Positions 11,363-19,933 of a stretch of DNA of 64,000 nucleotides are shown piece by piece. A program made the position numbers and the translations under genes. Numbering within the stretch: the stretch's first letter is position 1; each line of letters opens with the position of its first letter. The stretch spans positions 1 through 64,000 of the forward strand of contig CAIKRR010000028.1 of assembly GCA_903829815.1 (NCBI GenBank), read 5' to 3'. The notes beneath the pieces are model-generated. The model searched no databases, was not told where the DNA came from, and saw nothing but the letters and a program-made list of their open reading frames with translations. The stretch is from an uncultured Pseudomonadota bacterium. GTDB lineage: Bacteria; Pseudomonadota; Gammaproteobacteria; Burkholderiales; SG8-39.

Positions 11363-12129
11363 CGAAAGAGGTCGCCCGCCCGAGCGCGCAGCAGGTCACG
11401 GACCGAACTGTCCTCGGCCACACCGACTGCGGCCTGCGCCGGCAGTCCGCGCACATGCACGACCGGTGTGCCCTCAGCCCCCTGCCCCATCACGATCGAG
11501 GCTGCGGCAGCGAGTTCATCGGCCAGAGCCACCTGGGAAATGCGCAACGTACGCCCCTCGCGATCGGCCTGGCCACGCAGATCAACCAGCGCCTCGAAAC
11601 CGCTCACCCCGAGCGCAGTGCCCACCACCCCATTGCGCCAGGCACGTCCGAAGCTGTCGTTCACCAGAACACCCACGGTCACCCCGGTCAGCGCGGCGAT
11701 GGCCTGGCGCAAACGCCGTGCCGATGCATCCGCATCGGGCGGCAGGAGAAGCACCCGATCGGTGCCGGGCACGTTCGACTGATCGATGCCGGCGTTGGCG
11801 GTGACAAACCCACGCAGATCCTCGACAACCAGCACGCCGGGCACGGCACGCAGCACCTCGCGCGACTGATCGAGCACCACCTGGACGTAGCGGGGATCCT
11901 TGCCGGTGATGCGGCCAAGGTCGTGGGCGCGGGCCGTCGGGCTTACCGAGGCCAGTTCGACCAGGCAGCCTTCGGCCTTGGACACCACCTTCTGGGCAAC
12001 CGCCAGCACATCGCCGGGCGCAAGCACGATACCGGTTGCCGCGAGGGCACGGCAAACGAGCCGTGCCAGATCATCGCCTGGCGCGACCTCCGGCATTCCC
12101 TCGAGCGCGGTGAGCGTCAGGTTGCGCAT
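11359..12129 (-). CDS. cofE: Coenzyme F420-0:L-glutamate ligase, CofE
   Basis: Adds glutamates to F420-0 with GTP, giving the polyglutamyl tail. At 256 residues it corresponds to the ligase domain only: it has GDDLARLVCRAL, AQKVVSKAEG, the ANAGIDQSNVPG segment and NDSFGRAWRNGVVGTALGV. There is no C-terminal nitroreductase-like domain such as actinobacterial FbiB carries. An AGGG eight bases upstream supports the ATG at 12129. It lies 42 bases after fno and overlaps cofD by four bases. Confidence 0.95.
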   Translation of the reverse strand: MRNLTLTALEGMPEVAPGDDLARLVCRALAATGIVLAPGDVLAVAQKVVSKAEGCLVELASVSPTARAHDLGRITGKDPRYVQVVLDQSREVLRAVPGVLVVEDLRGFVTANAGIDQSNVPGTDRVLLLPPDADASARRLRQAIAALTGVTVGVLVNDSFGRAWRNGVVGTALGVSGFEALVDLRGQADREGRTLRISQVALADELAAAASIVMGQGAEGTPVVHVRGLPAQAAVGVAEDSSVRDLLRARAGDLFR

Positions 12130-12171
12130 CGTGTGCAGCCCTGTCGATGCCGGTATGCGAGGGCGAGCCGC

Positions 12172-12921
12172 TCAGCGCGCCCGCTCGCGCGGCACGCCGG
12201 TGATCCGGATGCCCGCGCCAGGCACCTTGTAGCGCTTGTTGATCGCAATGAGCAGCGAGGTCAGCGCCTCGGTGCCGACGGAATTGGCCAGTGGCCCCGC
12301 ATGCCAGGCCGCCAGACCGGCAGCATGCGCCAGGCCCACCACCGCCTCGCGCGCGTCGACATCATCGCCGCAGACCAGCACGTCGCAGTCGATGGCGTGG
12401 CCGAGATCGCGCAGATGCGTGGCCGAGATATTCTGGAACGCAGAGACGACCCGCACCTCGGGGCCGAGACGGCGCGCGAGGGCCTCGACCGCCGACCCCC
12501 CATCGGGCAACTGCACCCGATCGACCTTGGGTGGCACCAGCGGCACGGTGACATCGACCAGGATGCGGCCGGCCAGCAGATCGGCAACTTCGAGGGCCAG
12601 CGCCTGCTGTACTGCCCAGGGCACTGCCAGCACGACGATCGCCGCCTGGGCCACCGCCTCGCGATGGGTCAGGCCCCCGATCCGGATCGCCGACCCATCG
12701 GCCAGGCCAGCGGCCGCGCGTGCCGCCAGGAGCGAGGCCGACAGTTCGGCCGCAGCCGCCGCGGCGCGCGTTGCCTCGCGCGAACCGATCAGGACCCGGT
12801 AACCGGCATGAGCCCAGCGAAAGGCAAGCCCCCCGCCCTCCTTGCCGGTACCCCCGAGGACGGCAATGACCGGACGATCGACAGGCTCGGCGGCGATGGG
12901 GTGAGGTGATGATTCAGACAT
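12172..12921 (-). CDS. fno: F420H2:NADP+ oxidoreductase (F420-dependent NADP reductase)
   Basis: Exchanges hydride between NADPH and F420, so it can generate the reduced cofactor. The 249-residue protein has a dinucleotide fold with VLGGTGKEGGGLAFRWA near residue 21 and the 2'-phosphate-binding segment LIGSRE near 44. VPLVPPKVDRVQLP, SAFQNISATHLRDL and VCGDDVDAREAV in the C-terminal half match the Fno/NPDP family rather than generic reductases. I start at the ATG at 12921, with GGAG eight bases upstream, rather than at 12945. It lies between cofGH and cofE, which confirms an F420 role. A function with another acceptor is unlikely. Confidence 0.88.
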   Translation of the reverse strand: MSESSPHPIAAEPVDRPVIAVLGGTGKEGGGLAFRWAHAGYRVLIGSREATRAAAAAAELSASLLAARAAAGLADGSAIRIGGLTHREAVAQAAIVVLAVPWAVQQALALEVADLLAGRILVDVTVPLVPPKVDRVQLPDGGSAVEALARRLGPEVRVVSAFQNISATHLRDLGHAIDCDVLVCGDDVDAREAVVGLAHAAGLAAWHAGPLANSVGTEALTSLLIAINKRYKVPGAGIRITGVPRERAR

Positions 12922-13030
12922 GCAACAGACTCCGCAAGAGCGCACCGAAGCGCGTCATGCAGCCTCGATGCAGATTGGATTTGCCCCCGGATGGAGCACA
13001 CAGACAGCACTGCCACACGGCAGCGCACAC

Positions 13031-15493
13031 TCAGGCAGGTACTCCGGAGGGAATACGTGGCAGCCGACCTGCCCGCTCGAGCACGATGGGCTCGAGTTCC
13101 GCGGCAGCATAAGACCTTGTCACCTGCGCGGCGTCTGGCATGCCCTGAAGCGTCGAGCGCTGCCAGGGAACACGCCCACTGCTGATGATAAGCGCATCCA
13201 TCTCGGCCGGTGGCAGTTCCTGTCCGTGCTCGGTACCGGCAGCGCGCGAAATGCTTTCGTTCATGAGGGTACCGCCCAGGTCATTGGCACCAGCGGCCAG
13301 GCAGGCAGCCGCCCCGTCGCGCCCGAGTTTCACCCACGAGGCCTGTACCGAGGGCAACACCGGGTGCAGTGCGAGCCTCGCGACGGCATGCATGAGCAGC
13401 GCTTCGCGCCAGGTCGGCCCATGGCGCGCCTGGCCACGCAAGGACATCGGCGCCTCCATGTGAACGAAGGGCAGTGGCACAAATTCGGTAAAGACACCGC
13501 AGCGGGTCTGGAGATCACGAACCACGAGCAGATGCCGTGCCCAATGACGCGGCGACTCGACATGGCCGTACATGATGGTCGCCGTCGCGCGCAGGCCAAC
13601 CGTGGCCGCCGCCTCCATCACCGCACACCACTGCGCCGTGTCGATCTTGTCCGGACAGATCATCCGGCGCACTTCATCATCCAGTATCTCGGCCGCCGTA
13701 CCGGGCAAGGAACCCAGCCCGGCCTCGCGCAAGCGCTCGAGATAGACCGTCAGCGGCAATCCCAGTGTGGCTGCACCCTGGGTGATCTCGAGCGGCGAGA
13801 AGGCATGCACATGCATCCCGGGCTGAACCTCCTTGACCGCACGCGCAATCGCCAGATAGGTCTGGCCCGTATAGCCCGGGTGAATGCCACCCTGCATGCA
13901 GACCTCGGTCGCGCCGCGCTGCCAGGCCTCGTCCACCCGACGCTGGATCTCGGCGATCGACAGGTCGTAGGGCTCTCCACGCAACTGGGCCGAGGCAGCT
14001 CCGCGCCCTTTGGAGAAGGCGCAGAAGCGACAGCGGTAGGTGCATACATTGGTGTAATTGATGTTGCGGTTGACCACATACCCGACTCGGTCACCGTTCA
14101 TCGCCTGGCGCAGTCGATCGGCGGCCGCGGCAATGAGCGAGATCTCGTCGCCACGCGCCTGGAAGAGCCGCGTGATGTCGCCCTCGCCGAGCCGATCACC
14201 GGCACTGGCGCGATCGACGATGCGTTCGATCGAGGCCTGCACCCGGACAGAAGCAAGAGGGGCGGCAGCGGCTGGCGCCGCCAGGTCCGATGCAAGCCGG
14301 TTCGGTGCAACCAGGCCGCGCTCGAGCAGCAGCGGGATGGCGACATCGGCACGGCCTGGCGACCAGTCATCGCAGCGCGCCAGTCCGTCGGCGTCGATGA
14401 GGCCGCGCACCCGCGGCGCCAGCTCGGGCGAGAGCCACCGATCAGCCGCCAGGGCAAACGCCGGATAGATGGCCAGTCGCTCGACCAGCACCTTGCCACC
14501 CCGTGCGGTTGCCTGACCCAGTGCCTCGACCTGTGGCCACGGGGCTTCCGGGTTCACGTGATCGATCGTCACGGGCGAGACGCCGCCCCAGTCGTTGACG
14601 CCGGCCGCAAGCGCCCGCTCGTACTCGAGCGGCGACAGGTTGGGCGGCACCTGGATGTTCATCTGGCCCCCAAAGGCGATGCGCGCCACTGCCACCGTCC
14701 AGGCCAGTTCGTCGAACGCAGGCTCGGCCGAGCCCTGCATCGCCGTGCCTTCCTTGGCACGGAAGTTCTGCACGATCACTTCCTGCAGATGGCCGTGCCG
14801 CGCATGGCTTTCACGCAGGGCAAGCAAGGCATCAATGCGTTCATCGCGTGTCTCGCCGATACCGATGAGGATGCCGCTGGTGAAGGGCACGCGCAGGCGG
14901 CCGGCCGCCTCGATGGTGGCCAGCCGTACCGCCGGATCCTTGTCGGGCGAGCCGTAGTGGGGACCTCCGCGTTCGCAGAGCCGAGCCGCCGCCGACTCGA
15001 GCATGATGCCCTGCGAAACCGAAACGGCGCGCAACTGCGCGATCTCGGCCTCGGTCATCACGCCCGGGTTGACATGGGGCAGCAGGGAGGTTTCCTCGAG
15101 CACCGCGCGACACATCGCGGTCAGATAGTCGATGGTGCTGCCATAGCCCATTGCATCGAGTGCCTCGCGCGCCTGGCGATAGCGTGCCTCGGGCTTGTCG
15201 CCCAGTGTGAAAAGGGCTTCGCGGCAACCGGCGCGCTCACCGGCACGCGCAATGGCAAGCACCTGGTCGCGGCTGAGGTAGGCTGACCCGGCACGGCGCG
15301 GACTGGTGGCAAAGGTGCAGTAATGGCAGCGGTCCCGGCACAGGCGGGTGAGCGGAATGAACACCTTGCGCGACCAGGACACGCGCGCGCCATGGATGTC
15401 ATCGCGCAATGTGGCGGCACGAGCAAGGAGATCGTTCAGCGGCAGCGTGTGAGCGAGTCTGCGCACATCGGCGGCGGCGATGAAGGGCGTCAT
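13031..15493 (-). CDS. cofGH: FO synthase, fused CofG-CofH (FbiC-like)
   Basis: Two-module radical SAM enzyme that makes the deazaflavin chromophore FO from tyrosine and the flavin precursor 5-amino-6-ribitylamino-uracil. The 820-residue length equals actinobacterial FbiC. The first module has the cluster motif Cys52-x3-Cys56-x2-Cys59 (CRDRCHYC) and the second has Cys484-x3-Cys488-x2-Cys491 (CTYRCRFC). Segments such as NPGVMTEAEIAQLR and MQGGIHPGYTG are characteristic of CofG and CofH respectively. In archaea and cyanobacteria the two modules are separate proteins. The start is a single base after the cofC stop, so the two genes are surely co-translated. A 109-base gap follows before fno. Confidence 0.96.
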   Translation of the reverse strand: MTPFIAAADVRRLAHTLPLNDLLARAATLRDDIHGARVSWSRKVFIPLTRLCRDRCHYCTFATSPRRAGSAYLSRDQVLAIARAGERAGCREALFTLGDKPEARYRQAREALDAMGYGSTIDYLTAMCRAVLEETSLLPHVNPGVMTEAEIAQLRAVSVSQGIMLESAAARLCERGGPHYGSPDKDPAVRLATIEAAGRLRVPFTSGILIGIGETRDERIDALLALRESHARHGHLQEVIVQNFRAKEGTAMQGSAEPAFDELAWTVAVARIAFGGQMNIQVPPNLSPLEYERALAAGVNDWGGVSPVTIDHVNPEAPWPQVEALGQATARGGKVLVERLAIYPAFALAADRWLSPELAPRVRGLIDADGLARCDDWSPGRADVAIPLLLERGLVAPNRLASDLAAPAAAAPLASVRVQASIERIVDRASAGDRLGEGDITRLFQARGDEISLIAAAADRLRQAMNGDRVGYVVNRNINYTNVCTYRCRFCAFSKGRGAASAQLRGEPYDLSIAEIQRRVDEAWQRGATEVCMQGGIHPGYTGQTYLAIARAVKEVQPGMHVHAFSPLEITQGAATLGLPLTVYLERLREAGLGSLPGTAAEILDDEVRRMICPDKIDTAQWCAVMEAAATVGLRATATIMYGHVESPRHWARHLLVVRDLQTRCGVFTEFVPLPFVHMEAPMSLRGQARHGPTWREALLMHAVARLALHPVLPSVQASWVKLGRDGAAACLAAGANDLGGTLMNESISRAAGTEHGQELPPAEMDALIISSGRVPWQRSTLQGMPDAAQVTRSYAAAELEPIVLERAGRLPRIPSGVPA

Positions 15494-15494
15494 G

Positions 15495-16166
15495 TCAGGC
15501 AGCCTGCGCAGTGAGTGCCGGCGGCTGAGCCGCCAGCAGAGGCGAGCCCATGCGCCAGGCGCTCAGGTCATCGGGCGTATCGATATCGCGCGCAAGGCCC
15601 GGTCGACGCAGACAGCGCCAGGTGAGGCCGCGTGCAGTGGCCACCGTACGGTGAGCCTGGCAACTGCCGTTGCCGAAGGCTGCCTGGAAGCCCCTGTCGA
15701 GCGGGAAGCGCAAGCCGTTGGTGCCACTGTCGGCGACATCGGGCGCAATCACGACCTCGCGCGGGTCGCCTTCAAGCAGCGCATGCACATCGCCCACCTC
15801 GAGCAGCGGCAGATCAGCGGGCAGCACAAGCACTCGGGCCGCGCCCATCACGGCGACATGGCGGGCCGCCCAGTCGATCGCCGCATTCAGGCCCAGGGCC
15901 GAAGGTTCAAGCAGCGGCGAGCCACCGCGCTCAAGTGCGAAGGCAAGTGTGGCCGGGTCGGGACTGACGACAACCACACCAACACCTGGACGTGGGCAGC
16001 CATCGGGGAACCTGAACGCCGACAACGCCACCTGCAGGACATGCTCGAGCAACTGCCGATTGAGTCGCTCGCGCTCTGACGTCGTCAGCGTTGCGGCCAG
16101 ACGCGACTTGCCCACTGCCAAGCCACGGGCCGGGATCACGATGCAATCGTGCGAAGGACCGATCAT
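15495..16166 (-). CDS. cofC: Phospholactate/phosphoglycerate guanylyltransferase of F420 synthesis, CofC
   Basis: Activates a phospho-acid with GTP for transfer to FO. The 223-residue protein begins [19 protein letters not shown], the nucleotide-binding signature of CofC/FbiD, and has [16 protein letters not shown] and the [14 protein letters not shown] substrate loop. Its ATG at 16166 overlaps the livF stop as ATGA, tying the first F420 gene to the ABC transporter. Known CofC homologues use 2-phospho-L-lactate, phosphoenolpyruvate (FbiD) or 3-phospho-D-glycerate (Paraburkholderia rhizoxinica). This beta-proteobacterial protein might be of the last kind, but I cannot settle it by eye. Confidence 0.94.
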   Translation of the reverse strand: MIGPSHDCIVIPARGLAVGKSRLAATLTTSERERLNRQLLEHVLQVALSAFRFPDGCPRPGVGVVVVSPDPATLAFALERGGSPLLEPSALGLNAAIDWAARHVAVMGAARVLVLPADLPLLEVGDVHALLEGDPREVVIAPDVADSGTNGLRFPLDRGFQAAFGNGSCQAHRTVATARGLTWRCLRRPGLARDIDTPDDLSAWRMGSPLLAAQPPALTAQAA

Positions 16167-16909
16167 GCCGCCGACGTGCGCCTCGATCCTGCCGCCAGGC
16201 CGAGATAGGTCTCGATCACCCGCGGGTTGGTGATGAGCGAACGCGCCTCGCCCTCGAGCACCACATCGCCGGTCTCGAGCACATAGGCATGATCGGCCAC
16301 CTGCAGCGCGGCACGCGCGTTCTGCTCGACCAGCAGGATCGAGACGCCAGTGCGGCGCAGGTCGGCGATGATCTGGAAGATTTCACGCACGACCAGCGGC
16401 GCAAGGCCCAGGCTGGGCTCATCGAGCATCAGGACGCGCGGGCGGGTCATCAAGGCGCGACCCAGGGCCAGCATCTGGCGCTCACCACCGGAGAGCGTTC
16501 CCGCCAGTTGCCCACGCCGCTCTCGCAGTCGCGGAAAGCGCTGGTAGACCGCGTCCAGATCAGCATCTATCCCGGACTCGCGGCGTCGATAGCGCGCAAA
16601 CGCACCCAGCACGAGGTTGTCGGCGACGGTCATCTCGCCAAAGAGCTCACGCCTCTCGGGCACCAGCACGAGCCCCTGGGCAACGCGCGCCTCGACCTCG
16701 TCACGGGCCACATCGCGCCCCTGATAGCGCACGATGCCCTGCGAGGGCAGCAGGCCCATGATGGCGGCGAGCATGGTGGTCTTGCCGGCGCCATTGGGTC
16801 CGATGACGGTGACGATGGAACCCGCTGGCAGGACGAGATTGGCGCCATGCAGCGCCTCGACCTTGCCGTAGGCCACCGACAGCCCCTCGACCTCGAGTAC
16901 GGCACTCAT
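16163..16909 (-). CDS. livF: Branched-chain amino acid/aromatic acid ABC transporter ATP-binding protein (LivF type)
   Basis: Second ATPase of a HAAT-family ABC importer, at the inner face of the membrane. The 248-residue protein has Walker [10 protein letters not shown] near residue 37, signature [15 protein letters not shown] near 139, Walker [14 protein letters not shown] and the switch histidine replaced by the usual LivF form LLVEQN. Its start overlaps the livM-livG stop (ATGA) and its stop overlaps the cofC start (ATGA). The transported compound is not set by this subunit; the neighbouring ligase gene suggests an aromatic acid. Confidence 0.93.
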   Translation of the reverse strand: MSAVLEVEGLSVAYGKVEALHGANLVLPAGSIVTVIGPNGAGKTTMLAAIMGLLPSQGIVRYQGRDVARDEVEARVAQGLVLVPERRELFGEMTVADNLVLGAFARYRRRESGIDADLDAVYQRFPRLRERRGQLAGTLSGGERQMLALGRALMTRPRVLMLDEPSLGLAPLVVREIFQIIADLRRTGVSILLVEQNARAALQVADHAYVLETGDVVLEGEARSLITNPRVIETYLGLAAGSRRTSAA

Positions 16910-18690
16910 TCGACACCACCCAGGTAGGCTTCGATGACGGCCGGATCGGCCTGGATCTGGGCGGGCAGACCCGTAGCGATCTGCTCGCCGAACTGCATCA
17001 CGACCAGACGGTCGACGAGGTTCATCACGAAGTCCATGTCATGCTCCACCAGCAGGATCGTCACGCCCTCACCGCGCAGGCGCAGCAACAGATCGGCCAG
17101 GGCACGCTTTTCCTGGTAACGCAGACCGGCTGCCGGTTCGTCAAGCAGCAGCAGCATCGGATCGGCGGTGAGCGCACGCGCCACCTCGAGAATGCGCTGT
17201 GAGCCCAGCGGCAGGCTGCCAGCTGGCACGAGGAGTTCGGCGCCCAGGCCCACTCGCTCCAGTTGCCGGCGGGCCTCGCGCAGGATCGAGGCCTCGGACC
17301 GCCGATCGAGTCTCAGTGCAGCACCGATCACGCCCCCGCCGGCACGCAGGTGCGCGCCAATGGCCACGTTTTCGATCACCGACATTGCCGGCCTCAACTG
17401 GACATGCTGAAACGTGCGCGCCACACCGCGCTGCGCGATCTGGCGGGAGCGCAGACGATCGATCCGCTCACCCCGCAGCCAGACCTCGCCGGCACTGGGT
17501 GCAAGCACCCCGGTGATGAGGTTGAACAGGGTGCTCTTGCCGGCGCCATTGGGACCGATGAGCCCGAGGATCTCGCCTGCCCGCATCTCGAACGAGATAC
17601 GGTTGACGGCCACCAGGCCACCGAAACGACGCACGACATCGCGCACTTCCAGCAAAAGCTCGCCGGCCAGCGGTCGTTCGCGGGCACCCAGGGGCGCATC
17701 CTGCCTCGCAGCGCCCGCATCGAGGGCAGGTACCCGGACCGGTCTGTCGAGCGGGAGGAAACGGGCGAGCAGCGGCATGATGCCGGTGCGCGCACGTTGC
17801 AGCAACAGAACCATCAGCAGGCCGAAGACGATGGTTTCGAAGTTGCCCGAGGCGTGGATCAGGCGCGGCAGGATGTCCTGCAACCACTGCTTGAGTACGG
17901 TGAGAACGGTTGCACCGACCACGGCACCCCAGACATGACTGGCCCCGCCGATCACCGCCATGAACAGGTACTCGATTGACAGATTGATCGAGAACGGCGA
18001 GGGATTCACAAAGCGGATCAGATGCGCATAGAGCCAGCCCGACAGGCAAGCCACCAGTGCCGAGAGCAGAAAGATCACGGCTCGGTAATGCTGCGTGTCG
18101 ACGCCACAACTCTCGGCCATGGTGATGCCGCCGCGCAGGGCACGAATCGCACGGCCCGGGCGCGAATCAAGCAGATTGCGCACGGCAATGAGCGCAAGCA
18201 CGACGAAGAACCAGACCAGGTAATAGAACTCGCGCCCGGTGTTGAGCACATGATCGGCGACCTGCAAGGGCGGCACACCCGTGATGCCGGTCTGCCCGCC
18301 AAGGCCATCGACATTGGCAAAGAGGTAATAGAGGCTGATACCCCAGGCAATCGTACCGACCGGCAGAAAGTGCCCCGACAGACGCAAGGTGATCAACGCC
18401 AGGAGCATCGCCACCATCGCAGTGAGCGCCAGACCGGCTGGCAGCGTCAGCCAGGGCGACCAGCCAAACTGCGTGGTCAGCACAGCGGTCGTGTAGGCGC
18501 CCAGCCCGACGAAGGCCGCCTGCCCGAAAGAGGTGAGCCCGCCCACGCCGGTGAGCAGACTGCAGCCGATGGCCACCAGGCTGGCAAGGCCGATGTAGTT
18601 GAGCAGCGTGACCGAAAACTCCGACACGACCAGAGGCGCGATGACCAGCAGTGCCAGTGCTGCCAGCGACAGAAGGCGCTGCGCGTTCAT
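16906..18690 (-). CDS. LivM-LivG fusion: ABC transporter permease joined to ATP-binding protein
   Basis: One 594-residue protein combines both parts of a HAAT-family importer. Residues 1 to about 310 are the LivM permease with around nine membrane segments, containing [21 protein letters not shown] and the [13 protein letters not shown] loop. After a linker (about 310-345) comes a LivG ATPase with Walker [10 protein letters not shown], the LivG-specific [11 protein letters not shown], signature [15 protein letters not shown], Walker [12 protein letters not shown] and VEHDMDFVM. Such fusions are known in proteobacteria; no stop or frame break is visible between the parts. ATGA overlaps tie it to livH and livF. 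Confidence 0.93.
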   Translation of the reverse strand: MNAQRLLSLAALALLVIAPLVVSEFSVTLLNYIGLASLVAIGCSLLTGVGGLTSFGQAAFVGLGAYTTAVLTTQFGWSPWLTLPAGLALTAMVAMLLALITLRLSGHFLPVGTIAWGISLYYLFANVDGLGGQTGITGVPPLQVADHVLNTGREFYYLVWFFVVLALIAVRNLLDSRPGRAIRALRGGITMAESCGVDTQHYRAVIFLLSALVACLSGWLYAHLIRFVNPSPFSINLSIEYLFMAVIGGASHVWGAVVGATVLTVLKQWLQDILPRLIHASGNFETIVFGLLMVLLLQRARTGIMPLLARFLPLDRPVRVPALDAGAARQDAPLGARERPLAGELLLEVRDVVRRFGGLVAVNRISFEMRAGEILGLIGPNGAGKSTLFNLITGVLAPSAGEVWLRGERIDRLRSRQIAQRGVARTFQHVQLRPAMSVIENVAIGAHLRAGGGVIGAALRLDRRSEASILREARRQLERVGLGAELLVPAGSLPLGSQRILEVARALTADPMLLLLDEPAAGLRYQEKRALADLLLRLRGEGVTILLVEHDMDFVMNLVDRLVVMQFGEQIATGLPAQIQADPAVIEAYLGGVE

Positions 18691-19730
18691 TCCTCGTCAT
18701 CCTCTTCGACATGGCGGCTACGAAGACTCAGCCAGATGAGCACCGGCAAAAGGGCGGTGAACACGATCACCTCCTTCAGCGCGCTGGCATAGAAGGACCC
18801 GAACGATTCGAGCATGCCGACCAGCACGGCACCCAGCGCCGCCAGCGGATAGGAGACGATGGCACCGACCACCGAGCCGACAAACCCCTTGAGCCCGATG
18901 AGAAAGCCCGAGTCGTAATAGATGGTCGCGATCGGCGCGATGAGAATGCCGGACACCGCACCGATGCCGGCCGCCAGGGTAAAGGTGAGCTTGCCGGCCA
19001 GGCTCGTGCTGATGCCCACCAGACGGGCGCCCGTGCGATTGACCGCGGTGGCACGCAAGGCCTTGCCGTAGATCGTGCGCTCGAAGAACAGGTAGAGCAC
19101 GACGATGAGGAAGACGGAGGCGCCGATCACCAGAAGGCTCTGTCCCGACACAGTCATCACACCCAGTTCGAAACGCACATCCGTGAAGGCGGGCGTGCGG
19201 GCACCCTCGGGACCGAAGAAGACCAGGCCCAGACCCTGCATCGCGAAGTGCACCGCCACCGACACGATCAGAAGGACCAGCACCGAAGCGCGCTGCAGGG
19301 GTTGAAAGGCCAGCCGGTAGACCATCGCACCCAGCGGCACGATGAGCGCGATGGTGAGAAGGATCTGCACGAGGAGCGGCGGGTTGCGAGGGGCGAGCCA
19401 CGTGGCGAGGGCGGCAAGTGCCAAAGGCAGCACCACATTGGCGAGGAGCGAACGCGGCATTCGCCGCAACCGCCCTTCGCGTACCGCCACGACGCCGTCG
19501 ACCAGCGCAGTGGCAAGGCCGGCACACACCAGCAACCAGACCGTGCCGGGGACCTTGCCCAGTTGCAGGCTTGCCAGCGTAAGCGCGCCGTAGGAAACGA
19601 ATTCGCCCTGGGGCACCCAGAGCACGCGTGTGACGACGAAGACCAGGACAATGGCCAGCGCCAGCAGCGCGTAGATCGCGCCATTGGTGAGTCCATCCTG
19701 CGCAAGCAGCAGTGCTATCTGAACATCCAT
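18687..19730 (-). CDS. livH: ABC transporter permease, LivH type
   Basis: Inner-membrane permease of the HAAT importer, 347 residues with about eight to nine hydrophobic segments, starting [25 protein letters not shown], as LivH proteins do. It has [13 protein letters not shown] near residue 235 and a cytoplasmic acidic tail (VEEDDEE). The open frame extends further upstream to 19850, but residues before the ATG at 19730 do not look like coding sequence and no membrane segment is there. First gene of the minus-strand run livH, livMG, livF, cofC, cofGH and onward; its leader shares a 203-base divergent promoter region with livK. Confidence 0.92.
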   Translation of the reverse strand: MDVQIALLLAQDGLTNGAIYALLALAIVLVFVVTRVLWVPQGEFVSYGALTLASLQLGKVPGTVWLLVCAGLATALVDGVVAVREGRLRRMPRSLLANVVLPLALAALATWLAPRNPPLLVQILLTIALIVPLGAMVYRLAFQPLQRASVLVLLIVSVAVHFAMQGLGLVFFGPEGARTPAFTDVRFELGVMTVSGQSLLVIGASVFLIVVLYLFFERTIYGKALRATAVNRTGARLVGISTSLAGKLTFTLAAGIGAVSGILIAPIATIYYDSGFLIGLKGFVGSVVGAIVSYPLAALGAVLVGMLESFGSFYASALKEVIVFTALLPVLIWLSLRSRHVEEDDEE

Positions 19731-19832
19731 CGCCAGCCTTGTAGTTGGCCTTGCCTCCCGACGACATGAGCGACGCTGCCCTGCCGATGCCTGCCACGAC
19801 ATGCAGCCGACAGCCCGCTCCCCGTTGCGATC

Positions 19833-19847
19833 ACGATCACCGATCGT
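19833..19847. promoter_or_regulatory. Operator-like inverted repeat between livH and livK
   Basis: ACGATC at 19833-19838 and GATCGT at 19842-19847 form a perfect six-base inverted repeat with a three-base spacer. It lies in the divergent promoter region, about 50 bases upstream of the proposed livK promoter and about 100 bases from the livH start. No regulator gene lies beside it, so the binding protein is unknown. Confidence 0.35.
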
Positions 19848-19876
19848 CAATCACCGGTGGCTTGGCTCGATCCTGA

Positions 19877-19905
19877 TTGCCAGCCCGAGTGCCGCGGTTA
19901 TTATA
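19877..19905. promoter_or_regulatory. Divergent promoter elements for livK (+) and livH (-)
   Basis: On the plus strand TTGCCA (19877-19882) and TATTAT (19899-19904), 16 bases apart, form a plausible sigma-70 promoter for livK with a leader of about 23 bases. On the minus strand the same spot reads as a perfect TATAAT (19905-19900) facing livH, though no good -35 element is present upstream of it. The two -10 elements overlap, so the directions could compete. Confidence 0.45.
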
Positions 19906-19933
19906 CGGTCAGGATCCTCTGGAGTTATCCGAC

